64,000 nucleotides of DNA from an uncultured Pelagibacteraceae bacterium (GTDB lineage Bacteria; Pseudomonadota; Alphaproteobacteria; Pelagibacterales; Pelagibacteraceae), in NCBI GenBank assembly GCA_902595535.1, contig CACJQI010000007.1:1-64000 (forward strand). Reading direction: 5' to 3'. Position 1 is the first letter of the stretch. Each line of letters opens with the position of its first letter. The notes beneath the pieces were generated by a model. The model ran no database searches. It was not told the DNA's origin and saw only the letters and a program-made list of their open reading frames with translations. A program made the position numbers and the translations under genes. Below are positions 46,415 through 55,074 of this stretch, one piece after another.

Positions 46415-47211
46415 TTAATTTTATTTTTTAGTCTCTTGACGATATTAGTAACATTTGTGACGGTATTTTGTCTTTTATTAATTGAATTAGAAATTTCCTT
46501 ACAAATTGCACTTCCAACAACTAATCCATCAGCTTTTTTAAGTGATTTTATTGTTTTTTCAGTAATTCCGAATCCAATTACAACATTTTTAGACTTATTT
46601 TGGTTTTTAATTTTACTATATTTTTCTAGTATTTTTTTTGGTGAAACTTTTAATATACCTCCAGTTGTTGAAAGCATACTTATATAATAAATCATATCAT
46701 GAGAATCTTTGATTATTTTTTTTAATCTTATCTCAGATGTAGTAGGGGATACTAATTGAATAAAATTAATTCCTTTTTTTTTACATTTAGCAGCAAAACT
46801 TTTATTTTCTGGATAAGGTAAATCTACTACAATTAATCCATCAACTTTTGATTTTTTGCATTTTTCTAAAAATTTATTTTCATTGAATTGAAAAATCATG
46901 TTGTAGTAGCCCATTAGAATAATAGGTTTATTTTTTTTCTTACTTTTAAAATCTTTAGCAATTGAAAATACATCATTAATTTTAATTCCATTTTTAATAG
47001 CACGATAAGCACTGGTTTGTATTTGGCCACCGTCTGCAATAGGTGTGTTATGTGGAAAGCCTAATTCACAAATATCTGCATAATTAGAAATTGATTTTAA
47101 TATCTCTAAGGATCTTTTTTTATTATTATCTCCAGCTACTGTATAAGTAAGCAAAGCTGGTCTGTTTTCATTTTTAGCATTTTGAAAAGCCTTATTAATT
47201 AAAGAACTCAT
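46411..47211 (-). CDS. trpA: Tryptophan synthase alpha chain, divergent
   Basis: TrpA cleaves indole-3-glycerol phosphate to indole. The 266-residue TIM barrel keeps the catalytic Glu and Asp in ELGFPHNTPIADG, LMGYYNMI, VVDLPYPE, GFGI and VVGSAI. Several usually invariant bits differ: AGDN for AGDP, PHNTP for PFSDP, and STTGG at the phosphate-side loop. It starts on the last base of trpB, so the subunits are coupled. The catalytic pair is intact, so activity is plausible; its partner TrpB is also unusual. Confidence 0.88.
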   Translation of the reverse strand: MSSLINKAFQNAKNENRPALLTYTVAGDNNKKRSLEILKSISNYADICELGFPHNTPIADGGQIQTSAYRAIKNGIKINDVFSIAKDFKSKKKNKPIILMGYYNMIFQFNENKFLEKCKKSKVDGLIVVDLPYPENKSFAAKCKKKGINFIQLVSPTTSEIRLKKIIKDSHDMIYYISMLSTTGGILKVSPKKILEKYSKIKNQNKSKNVVIGFGITEKTIKSLKKADGLVVGSAICKEISNSINKRQNTVTNVTNIVKRLKNKIK

Positions 47212-48440
47212 TATTTTTTACCTAATCTTTCTCTTAAAATATCTCTATCTTTTTTTGCATCACCACATGAATTTACAATTATAATTATATCTTTACTTAA
47301 TTTAGGAGCTATTTTAATTGCTTCTGCAAATGCGTGACTTGGTTCAAGACTAGGATTTAAATTTTCAAATTTAGTTACCATTTGATGTGCATTCAATGCT
47401 TCTTCATCTGTTGCATATGTATATCTCGCCCTTTTAGTGTCCTTTAAAAAACAGTGCATAGGACTTACACCAGGATAGTCTAGTCCAGCACTAATAGACT
47501 CAGTTTCATTTATTTGGCCCTCTTTATTTTGACATACGTAAGAGGCTGCTCCATGCAATATTCCAATTTTTGTTTTACGGCTTAATGGGGCTGCGTGCAG
47601 TTTTGAATTTTTAGGTCCACCTGCCTCAACACCAATTAATTCAATCTGTTTTTTATCATAGTCAATAAACTCGCTCCAAAATCCGTATGCTGAACTTCCA
47701 CCTCCAACACAATTAATTAATTTTATTTTATTTGGTATTTTTTTAAATTCTGATTTTAATTGTACTTTTAATTCTCTAGAAATTTGTGCTGTGCTCCAGC
47801 CACAGATTTTAACAAATATATTTGGACCAACGGTGCTTCCAACACACATATGAGTGTTATCACAATTTGATACCCAGTATCTCATACATTCACTTACAGC
47901 ATCAACTAACGTTTGGCTTCCAGAGTAAACAGGAACTATCTCAGCTCCATTCTTTCTCATTGCATCACAATTAGGTTTTTGTCTTTTAATATCTTTCGCA
48001 CCCATGAATATTTTGCACTTAAGGCCAAATTTTTTAGCTGCCATACTTAACATTTTTCCCGCATAACCTGCTCCGGTGTCTCCAACTATGTATTTTTTAC
48101 CCATCGCCTTGCAAATAAGAGCATGAACAGTTGCATTATATATCTTATGCGCGCCTCCGTTTGCTTCAGATACAACTTTCGCCCAAATTTGAGCACCACC
48201 TAGTTGATTTGTTAAATTATCAAGTTTTACAAATGAGGTAGGAGCTCCAATATAGTTTTTGAAATAATGATCTCTTTTTTTAATAAATCTTTTATCTTTT
48301 CTTAGTTTTTTAAATTCGTTTGTTAAATCTTCGACCGGTTTTTTTAAAGTCTCAGGAATAAAACTACCTCCAAATTTACCACCCCAAAAACCGTGTTGAT
48401 CATGCTGATCAATTAGTGGAATTCCTCTTTTAAGTTTCAT
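47211..48440 (-). CDS. trpB: Tryptophan synthase beta chain, active site divergent
   Basis: TrpB condenses indole with serine using PLP. Length (409) and overall pattern fit, with FGGSFIPETL, the PLP Lys99 in GGAHKIYNA, SAGLDYPGVSPMH and LEPSHAFAEA. Aligned to Salmonella TrpB, however, the catalytic Glu109 is Asp121 here (DTGAGYAG for ETGAGQHG), Gln-His after it are Tyr-Ala, GGGSN is GGGSS, and the PLP-ring segment SGRGDKD is CGDAKKD, so Ser377 is Cys. Such changes are rare in a working TrpB. It overlaps trpF by 11 bases. Either this lineage tolerates them or the reaction differs. Confidence 0.85.
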   Translation of the reverse strand: MKLKRGIPLIDQHDQHGFWGGKFGGSFIPETLKKPVEDLTNEFKKLRKDKRFIKKRDHYFKNYIGAPTSFVKLDNLTNQLGGAQIWAKVVSEANGGAHKIYNATVHALICKAMGKKYIVGDTGAGYAGKMLSMAAKKFGLKCKIFMGAKDIKRQKPNCDAMRKNGAEIVPVYSGSQTLVDAVSECMRYWVSNCDNTHMCVGSTVGPNIFVKICGWSTAQISRELKVQLKSEFKKIPNKIKLINCVGGGSSAYGFWSEFIDYDKKQIELIGVEAGGPKNSKLHAAPLSRKTKIGILHGAASYVCQNKEGQINETESISAGLDYPGVSPMHCFLKDTKRARYTYATDEEALNAHQMVTKFENLNPSLEPSHAFAEAIKIAPKLSKDIIIIVNSCGDAKKDRDILRERLGKK

Positions 48441-49056
48441 TATGCACCTGTTTTATCTTATTTAAAAATATATCTATTTTGGATTTATCTTTTACCCCAG
48501 AAGTTTCTAGACCCCCAGATATATCTATAATATCTGCTATTTTTTTATAATTTTCAAGATTATCATTTATTTGTATGTTGCCAGCTAACATTAATGGTTT
48601 GTTAATCTTTATTTTTTGAATAAGTTCATGGTCAAAAGCCATACTTTTTTCGTAGCCTTTGCTGTCAAATAAATAAATATCAGTTACTTCAGAAAATAAA
48701 TTATGTTTTTGAACATCATTTTTATCTTTTACAGTTAAAGCTGTAATAATTTTTTTATCATACTTTTTTTTAATTTCTTTAATCTCTTCAGGTGTACAGT
48801 CATATAATTGATAATAATCAAATGGGAGATGTTTAATTTTCTCTAAAATATCTTCATCAGGCTTAACAAGCACAGCTACAAAATTAGAATTCTTTTTATC
48901 TAATTTTAATAATTCATTAAGCTTTTCAATCTCAACATATCTTGAGCTTTTTTTATAATTACAAATAAAACCAATAAATTGAGGTGGATATTGATGATTA
49001 ATTATAAAATTAAGAGTATTAAGATCTGAGATCCCACAAATCTTAGAACCTTTCAT
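48430..49056 (-). CDS. trpF: Phosphoribosylanthranilate isomerase, divergent
   Basis: TrpF performs the Amadori step before indole-glycerol phosphate in tryptophan synthesis. The 208-residue barrel keeps the catalytic Cys in SKICGISD, IGFICNYKKSSRYV, the catalytic Asp in YLFDSKG, and DISGGLETSGVKD. The common QLHG is QLYD, the GGTG loop is missing after the Asp, and LAGG is LAGN. It shares one base with pyrF and overlaps trpB. The context with trpB and trpA supports the call. Confidence 0.85.
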   Translation of the reverse strand: MKGSKICGISDLNTLNFIINHQYPPQFIGFICNYKKSSRYVEIEKLNELLKLDKKNSNFVAVLVKPDEDILEKIKHLPFDYYQLYDCTPEEIKEIKKKYDKKIITALTVKDKNDVQKHNLFSEVTDIYLFDSKGYEKSMAFDHELIQKIKINKPLMLAGNIQINDNLENYKKIADIIDISGGLETSGVKDKSKIDIFLNKIKQVHNET

Positions 49057-49727
49057 TAGTTTAAATGATTGATTAATGTTTGAATGTTATTTTTAATGTT
49101 GCCTTTAGTAATTGGTCTTCCAATCACAAGCCAATCACTTCCATTTTTATATGCTTGTTTAGGGGTTAAAACTCTTTTTTGATCATTTAATTTTGAATCA
49201 AATCTTATTCCAGGTGTAATAATTTCTTTTTTAAATATTTTTCTAACTATTTTAACTTCTTGTGCACTACAAACAATAGCGTCTAATTTTGCTTTTTTAG
49301 CTAACTTAGCTTGTTGGTAGACTAATTTTTCAACATTTTTATTAAAACCAATTTCATTAAGAGCTTTATTGTCTAATGATGTTAGAATCGTAACTCCTAC
49401 TAATTTAGTTTTACCAGAAACCCTCTTAGCTGCTTTTAATGCTTCTAGTCCTGAACTAATGTGTATAGTGCAATAATTAAATTTAAGATCTTTAATTGCT
49501 TTTATAGCTGAAGCACAAGTATTTGGTATATCTGAAAATTTGTAATCTCCAAAAGTTATTTGATTATTTAATTGTGAAACAAATTTTCTTCCATTTTTAG
49601 AATTTAAAAATTCTAATCCAAATTTATAACCTATCTTTAATTTTGATGTTTTTGATTTTTTTATTATTTCTTTAATTCTTGGAATATTTGTGCTGTCACA
49701 AGCTATGAATATTTTATTCTTCTTCAT
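49056..49727 (-). CDS. pyrF: Orotidine 5'-phosphate decarboxylase
   Basis: PyrF decarboxylates OMP to UMP. The 223-residue barrel has FIACDSTNI at the first strand, the charged catalytic set in FGDYKFSDIPNT (Asp, Lys, Asp), ITPGIRF and the phosphate loop WLVIGRPITKG. It overlaps ihfB by 14 bases. Placement between ihfB and trpF is typical for alphaproteobacteria. Confidence 0.92.
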   Translation of the reverse strand: MKKNKIFIACDSTNIPRIKEIIKKSKTSKLKIGYKFGLEFLNSKNGRKFVSQLNNQITFGDYKFSDIPNTCASAIKAIKDLKFNYCTIHISSGLEALKAAKRVSGKTKLVGVTILTSLDNKALNEIGFNKNVEKLVYQQAKLAKKAKLDAIVCSAQEVKIVRKIFKKEIITPGIRFDSKLNDQKRVLTPKQAYKNGSDWLVIGRPITKGNIKNNIQTLINHLN

Positions 49728-50007
49728 TGTTTAATTTTTTAAACAAGTCTTTTGACATTTTAAAGTGAATTGTTTTTTTTTGAGGTGTATTGACTTTCTC
49801 TCCTGTTTTTGGATTCCTTGAAATTCTTGCTTTTTGGATATTCGTTGAAAATACACCAAAACCCCTTAATTCAACTCGATCTCCTCTTTTAAGGGCATTT
49901 TTAATTTCACCAAGAATAATGTTGGTAAATTTTTCTAGATCTTTTTTTAGAAAATTTGGATAATTATCTGAGAGTTGTTTTAGAAGCTTTGATTTTACAA
50001 TAGCCAA
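49714..50007 (-). CDS. ihfB: Integration host factor beta subunit (HU/IHF family)
   Basis: A 97-residue DNA-bending protein of the HU/IHF fold. It starts MAIVKSKLLKQL and has VELRGFGVFS and the arm tip with ISRNPKTGEKV, including the intercalating Pro. Its position directly after rpsA (spacer 13 bases) is the usual ihfB place, which favours IHF-beta over HU. IHF-alpha is not in this window. Confidence 0.88.
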   Translation of the reverse strand: MAIVKSKLLKQLSDNYPNFLKKDLEKFTNIILGEIKNALKRGDRVELRGFGVFSTNIQKARISRNPKTGEKVNTPQKKTIHFKMSKDLFKKLNNEEE

Positions 50008-50020
50008 TTTTAATCTTCTT

Positions 50021-51748
50021 TTACTCTTTATCTTCTTCTTTTTTCTTTAAATCTTCAGAAAGTGATGAGAATGGCAAGTTTTTACCTGATCCTTCAGATC
50101 CATATTTATCTAAAGCTTCTTTTTTCTCAATTTCTTCTAGTAATTTTATGCTCAATGTAACTTTTCTTTTATCTAGATCAAGATCTGCAATTGCACAGTC
50201 AAGCTTTTCACCACCTGTCCATCTACTTGGTCTAGCATCAGCTGCATTAATTGCTATAGCTGACTTCTTAATTTGGAAATCCATTTCACAACCTTCAGGT
50301 CTGACCATCAATCCTTTATTATCAGTTGAGATTACTTTTACTGTTATTGTTTGGTTTTTAGCTTTGTCGTTAAAAAATTCAAAAGGATCTGCTTGTGTCT
50401 GACGTAGTCCAACCCTAATTTTTTGTTCAGATACTCTAATTTCAAGCACTTTAACTTTTATCTTGTCACCTTTTTTATATTTTTCTAATTCTTGTTCAGC
50501 ATTATTTAAGTACGTTAAATCATTACAATGTAAAAAAGCATCCACATCTAAGTCTTCTACTTTTACAAATAATGAATACTCATTTTTATTAACCACTTCT
50601 CCTTCAACATTAGTTCCTACAGGATATCTTTTCTCAAAAGTTTCAAATGGATTTTCTTGAGTTAGTCTATGTGAAATTGCAACACGTCTTTTATCTTTAT
50701 CAATCTCTGTAATAACACAATCTATTTCATCACCAACTTTGAACATTTTTTTTGCAGAAATATTTTTTTTAGTCCAACTAAGTTCACTTGAGTGAAGTAA
50801 AGTTGTAAGACCTGGTTCTAATTCACAAAAAGCTCCAAAATCCATTAATTTAGAAACTTTAACTTTATAAATTTTATTTAATTCATAGTTTTCGATGTGT
50901 TCAAAAGGATCTGGTGATAATTGTTTAACTGAACATCCAACTTGTAATTTATCTTTATCTACTGTGATTACTTTAAGATCATGTTTTTCACCAATATTAA
51001 AAATTTCATCAGGATGATTAACTCTTGAATAAGAAATTTCTTGTAGATGGACTAACACATCTAATTCACCGTTTACATTAAAGAAGCATCCAAATGTACT
51101 ATAACCTTTAACCTCAGCACCTTTAATAATATCTCCAACTTTATATTTTTCTATTATTTTTGCTTTATCTTCTTTTTTAAAAGATGAAATAATTTCTCTT
51201 CTTGAAACACATGCGTTTCCTCTAATTTTATCTAATTTAATTAATGCAAATTTTTGTGGTTCATTCATTAAATGACTTATATCTTTTAATGGTTTATCGC
51301 TTATTTGGGATCCTGGTAAAAACATTAAAGAGCCAGTATCTATATGTTCAACAATGCATCCACCCTTACATTTTGATGTAATTTTACCCATGATTGGTTC
51401 ATTTTTTTCATAAGCTTCTACAAGTTTGTCCCAACCTTTGATTTTTTGAGCTTTACTAGCAGAAACTAAAACTTCACCGTGTTTATCTTCAATTTTTTCT
51501 AACAATACTGATATTGTTTCACCTACTTTTATTTTATCAGCAAGACCCATGCTTTTTAGTTCGTTTATATCTAAAACAGGTTCACTTTTTAAACCCTCAA
51601 CAAATAGGAAAACAAACTTTTCAGTAATTTTGTTAATCTTGCCATCAATAATTTTTCCTTCTTCTATTTGGACTTTTGAAAGTTGGCTGTTTAATAGTTT
51701 TTCGAATTCTTGAGATGCTGTACTTGATAGGTCTTTATAAATTTCCAT
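50021..51748 (-). CDS. rpsA: 30S ribosomal protein S1
   Basis: S1 binds mRNA at the 30S platform and helps unfold structured leaders. The 575-residue length fits six S1 repeats: repeated GxI/VxxK...G units are visible, for example GKIDGKI, GKITSKCKGG, GAEVKGYSTFGC, VKVSKLMDFGAF, GEVVNKNEYSLF and VKVISTDNKGL. The two N-terminal repeats are more diverged, as in other S1 proteins. It starts one base after the cmk stop, giving the standard cmk-rpsA-ihfB order. Confidence 0.96.
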   Translation of the reverse strand: MEIYKDLSSTASQEFEKLLNSQLSKVQIEEGKIIDGKINKITEKFVFLFVEGLKSEPVLDINELKSMGLADKIKVGETISVLLEKIEDKHGEVLVSASKAQKIKGWDKLVEAYEKNEPIMGKITSKCKGGCIVEHIDTGSLMFLPGSQISDKPLKDISHLMNEPQKFALIKLDKIRGNACVSRREIISSFKKEDKAKIIEKYKVGDIIKGAEVKGYSTFGCFFNVNGELDVLVHLQEISYSRVNHPDEIFNIGEKHDLKVITVDKDKLQVGCSVKQLSPDPFEHIENYELNKIYKVKVSKLMDFGAFCELEPGLTTLLHSSELSWTKKNISAKKMFKVGDEIDCVITEIDKDKRRVAISHRLTQENPFETFEKRYPVGTNVEGEVVNKNEYSLFVKVEDLDVDAFLHCNDLTYLNNAEQELEKYKKGDKIKVKVLEIRVSEQKIRVGLRQTQADPFEFFNDKAKNQTITVKVISTDNKGLMVRPEGCEMDFQIKKSAIAINAADARPSRWTGGEKLDCAIADLDLDKRKVTLSIKLLEEIEKKEALDKYGSEGSGKNLPFSSLSEDLKKKEEDKE

Positions 51749-52404
51749 TAAATATTAATTTTCCTGTCTATAATTTTTTTTATTTTTAAAAAACACGCTC
51801 TTTTAGATAAATTTGTAGTGTTAATCAATACCGAATCTTTTGTTTTCTTAAGGGGTGAAATTCTTCTATTGTAGTCACTTTTATCCCGTTTTTTGATACT
51901 TTTAAGCACCTCTTCATAAGAAATTATTTTTTTTAAACTTTTTAGCTCTTTATATCGTCGTAAGGCTCTTGTTTTTATACTGGCGGTAATAAAAAACTTA
52001 AATTCAGCATCTGGCACAATATTGTAAGTAATATCTCTTCCATCCAAACATGACCCATTATATTTTTTTGGTGGATTGTATGCAAAATTTAATTGAAAAG
52101 AATGTACAAGCTTCCTTATTAATTTAACTTTTGATATAATTGAAGCTTCTGTACCTACCTCATCAGATAATAATGCTTTTTTAGCCAAGTCTTTAACTTT
52201 TAAAGAATTTATTTTTGATTTAATAAATTTTTGATTAAATTTTTTTGGATATCTCAATTTTAAGTATGCAATCATTCTATATATTTTTCCTGTATCGAGA
52301 TAAAATAGATTGTAATGTTTTGATATGGCTTTTGCCAAAGTTCCAGCTCCAGCTGCTGCTGGAGAGTCAATTGCTATTTTTAAAATGCCTTTTCTTTTGA
52401 TCAT
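51748..52404 (-). CDS. cmk: Cytidylate kinase, Walker A lysine replaced by alanine
   Basis: Cmk phosphorylates CMP and dCMP. The 218-residue protein has DTGKIYR, the CMP-binding DGRDITYNIVPDAE and the lid region KKRDKSDYNRRISPLKK. The P-loop reads IDSPAAAGAGTLAK, where the family has GKGT, so the Lys that binds ATP phosphates is Ala20, confirmed by reading the codons near 52345. The aroA-cmk-rpsA context strongly supports the assignment. Activity may rely on another basic residue or be weak; the protein may still serve, or another CMP kinase may exist elsewhere. Confidence 0.9.
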   Translation of the reverse strand: MIKRKGILKIAIDSPAAAGAGTLAKAISKHYNLFYLDTGKIYRMIAYLKLRYPKKFNQKFIKSKINSLKVKDLAKKALLSDEVGTEASIISKVKLIRKLVHSFQLNFAYNPPKKYNGSCLDGRDITYNIVPDAEFKFFITASIKTRALRRYKELKSLKKIISYEEVLKSIKKRDKSDYNRRISPLKKTKDSVLINTTNLSKRACFLKIKKIIDRKINI

Positions 52405-53723
52405 TAATTTTTTAATTGACTTATAATTTTAAGAAAACTAGGAAACGATGTTTTAATCGACTCTTTATCATGTATATGCCACTCACCACCAAATGAAAGA
52501 GCTGCAATAACACAGGTCATAAACACTCTATGATCTTTTAAGTAATCTTTAATTACTATCTTTTTTTTTATTTCAAAATCAGGGTTACCAAAAATTTTTA
52601 GAGAATTATTGGTTACAATATTTTTTACACCCATTAAACTAAGAATTTTTGCACCCCATTGTAGTCTTGGGCTTTCTTTTTGATCTAATTCAGCTAAATC
52701 TTTAAAATATGAAACACCTTTAGCTTTAGCAGCTAATATAAAAATTATTAAAAATTCATCAATTGCACCGCTATTAAATTTTGTAGGACAATTAATGGCT
52801 TTAATTTCTTTTCCACCCTCAACAATGATATCAGCAATTTTTTCACCTTTATAAATCTTTTGATTTTCAAAAGTAATTTTTGCACCCATTTTTTTTAAAA
52901 TAGAGATGATAGCTACCCTTGAAGGATTAATATTTACATTCTTAATAAGTAATTTTGAATTTTTTGACAATAATGTCAGAATGATAAAAAAAGCACTAGA
53001 GCTAATATCTGAAGGAATAATATAATCAAATGGTTTAATTTCTTTTACTTTTTTTACTTTTATTAAGTCGTAATTTTTTTTATTCTTTACTGTGATTGGT
53101 AATTTCAGATATTTACACATCAATTCAGTATGATTTCTTGATTTTTTTGCTTTAATAAAAGTATTTCCTTTAGTTCTCATGCCTGCAAAAATCACAGCAC
53201 TTTTGCATTGTGCCGAACCTTTATTTTCTAAGTAAGATATGGGTCTTAAATTTTTGGGACTATAAATAGTTAAAGGTAAGTTTTTTTTATTTTTTAATTT
53301 AAAAATACCTCCAAATTTACTTAGAGGATCTGATATTCTTTTAAAATCTCTTGATGATAAACTTTTATCACCAATAAGATTTATTGTTTTTGTAGTATTT
53401 ATTAATAATCCGAGTATTAATCTTCCAAGCGTTCCTGAATTTTCAGCATTAAGAGTAAGATTTTTTCTATATTTGTATCCATCAATTCCTTTTCCATAAA
53501 TTTTACAAAAATTATTTTTTAAATCGACTTTAATGCCCAATTTTCTTATCGTTTTGATTGCCGCTTTTACATCTTCTGAAATTAATAAATTTTTTGCTTT
53601 AGAATTTCCATTAGCTAGTGAAGCAAATAAAACCCATCTTATACTTATACTTTTATCTCCACTTACAAATATTTCTTTATTAAAATTTTTTAATTTTTTT
53701 TTTATTATTACTGGGCTGGACAT
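52404..53723 (-). CDS. aroA: 3-phosphoshikimate 1-carboxyvinyltransferase (EPSP synthase)
   Basis: AroA joins PEP to shikimate 3-phosphate. The 439-residue protein has GDKSISIRWVLFASLANG, the NAENSGTLGRL loop, KKSRNHTELMCKYL, the IPSDISSSAFF turn, GAIDEFLI and the AELDQKESPRL motif near the PEP site. The loop and the last motif each differ from the common form (ENSGTLGRL; DQKESPR for RVKESDR). It starts seven bases after lptB and is coupled to cmk by a one-base overlap. Confidence 0.92.
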   Translation of the reverse strand: MSSPVIIKKKLKNFNKEIFVSGDKSISIRWVLFASLANGNSKAKNLLISEDVKAAIKTIRKLGIKVDLKNNFCKIYGKGIDGYKYRKNLTLNAENSGTLGRLILGLLINTTKTINLIGDKSLSSRDFKRISDPLSKFGGIFKLKNKKNLPLTIYSPKNLRPISYLENKGSAQCKSAVIFAGMRTKGNTFIKAKKSRNHTELMCKYLKLPITVKNKKNYDLIKVKKVKEIKPFDYIIPSDISSSAFFIILTLLSKNSKLLIKNVNINPSRVAIISILKKMGAKITFENQKIYKGEKIADIIVEGGKEIKAINCPTKFNSGAIDEFLIIFILAAKAKGVSYFKDLAELDQKESPRLQWGAKILSLMGVKNIVTNNSLKIFGNPDFEIKKKIVIKDYLKDHRVFMTCVIAALSFGGEWHIHDKESIKTSFPSFLKIISQLKN

Positions 53724-53729
53724 TAATAC

Positions 53730-54506
53730 CTATTTAAAACTGAAGCTCTCACCAAAATAAGCATTTTTAGCGTTAATATTATTAACTAATTCTGAAGGGG
53801 TGTCTTGAGCTATAACTTTTCCATTATTCAAAATCATTGCAACATCAACACACACAAGTAAATCTCTTGCTTGGTGATCACATATACAAATTGTAATTGT
53901 ATTTTCTTGTTGTAAATTAACTATTGTTTCTTGCAACATTTTAATAGTTAAAACATCTAATGCTGCGAAACATTCATCTAAGAGAAGTACTTTTGGATCA
54001 CTTATGAGCGATAAAGCAATCACTAATTTTTTTTTTTGCCCTCCAGATAAAAATTTGGCTTTAATATCTTTTAAGTTGTCAAGTTCAAATTTTGAAATTA
54101 AATAATTAATTTTATCGTTTCTAAAATTTTTATCTTCTATTACAATTTCACTTATAGCTCTAAGATTATCTTGGAGAGTAAGTTCATTAAAAAAGCCTCC
54201 ATACTGAGGAACATAACCAACCTTAAATTTTTTACTTCTTAGATATATTGGATATTTAGTAACATCTTCTCCATTAATCCTAATTATTCCACTTTTAGGG
54301 CTAATTAATCCCGTAATAAGATTAAATATTGTAGATTTTCCAACACCATTTGGTCCAAGCATTCCAAAAATTTGACCCTCGTTTATTTTAAAATTTATGT
54401 TGTCTAAAATTAGTCTATTTCCATAAGCTAATGAAACATTATCAAATTCGATTACTGAATTTGTTTTTTTAAATGATTTAATTCTAAATTTTTTAATAAC
54501 AGCCAT
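53730..54506 (-). CDS. lptB: LPS export ABC transporter ATPase LptB
   Basis: LptB powers LPS extraction from the inner membrane with LptFG. The 258-residue ABC protein has Walker A GPNGVGKST, Q-loop VGYVPQYGGFF, signature LSGGQKKKL, Walker B VLLLDECFAALD and an H-loop His in ICDHQARD. It carries a short N-terminal extension (about 15 residues). It lies one base from lptC, with no room for lptA between them. Transmembrane subunits are not in the window. Confidence 0.92.
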   Translation of the reverse strand: MAVIKKFRIKSFKKTNSVIEFDNVSLAYGNRLILDNINFKINEGQIFGMLGPNGVGKSTIFNLITGLISPKSGIIRINGEDVTKYPIYLRSKKFKVGYVPQYGGFFNELTLQDNLRAISEIVIEDKNFRNDKINYLISKFELDNLKDIKAKFLSGGQKKKLVIALSLISDPKVLLLDECFAALDVLTIKMLQETIVNLQQENTITICICDHQARDLLVCVDVAMILNNGKVIAQDTPSELVNNINAKNAYFGESFSFK

Positions 54507-54507
54507 T

Positions 54508-55074
54508 TTAATCTATGCTTTTTATATTAACTTTTTTATTATCTTTATACATAAATATTTTTGTGTCCTTAGTGGTAATATTAATTTCAACAACATCCGC
54601 TTTTAGAATATTTTCAAGATTTGAATAGATTACTTTTCTTGAAATAATCATTGAATTCCTTTCTATTGAAAAGTCAAGATATTCACCAGTAATTTTATTT
54701 TCTAAGTAGTTGATTATTACGTTTTTTGAAAAAATAGTGTCAAAATTATTAGTATTATATTTCCCGAAATTTGAAGTTATTGTGACATCATTTGAATTTG
54801 TTAACTTAATAAAAGCTCTTACATTTGTAAGATATATTATGTTTGGTCTGTCATAATCTATCTCACCTTTAGATGCATTAACTATGTATTCATTTCCTTT
54901 AGCATCTTTAGATGAATAGCTAACATCTTCCATTATATTTGATTTATAGGGTTCTTCTAAAACCTCTTCTTCTATCTTAGAAACACCCTGTTCTTTTGAG
55001 TGCTTAAGATATAAAATTAACGAAAAAACTAGTAAAAATATAATTAAAAAAAATATAATATTTTTCTTTTTCAT
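54508..55074 (-). CDS. lptC: LPS export protein LptC
   Basis: LptC is a membrane-anchored beta-jellyroll protein linking LptB2FG to LptA. The 188-residue protein has an N-terminal span (about 5-23), a short linker, then the OstA-like strands including YSSKDAKGNEYIVNASKGEI and GEYLDFSIERN. It is placed kdsD-lptC-lptB as in other alphaproteobacteria, except that lptA, which usually sits between lptC and lptB, is absent. Confidence 0.8.
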   Translation of the reverse strand: MKKKNIIFFLIIFLLVFSLILYLKHSKEQGVSKIEEEVLEEPYKSNIMEDVSYSSKDAKGNEYIVNASKGEIDYDRPNIIYLTNVRAFIKLTNSNDVTITSNFGKYNTNNFDTIFSKNVIINYLENKITGEYLDFSIERNSMIISRKVIYSNLENILKADVVEINITTKDTKIFMYKDNKKVNIKSID

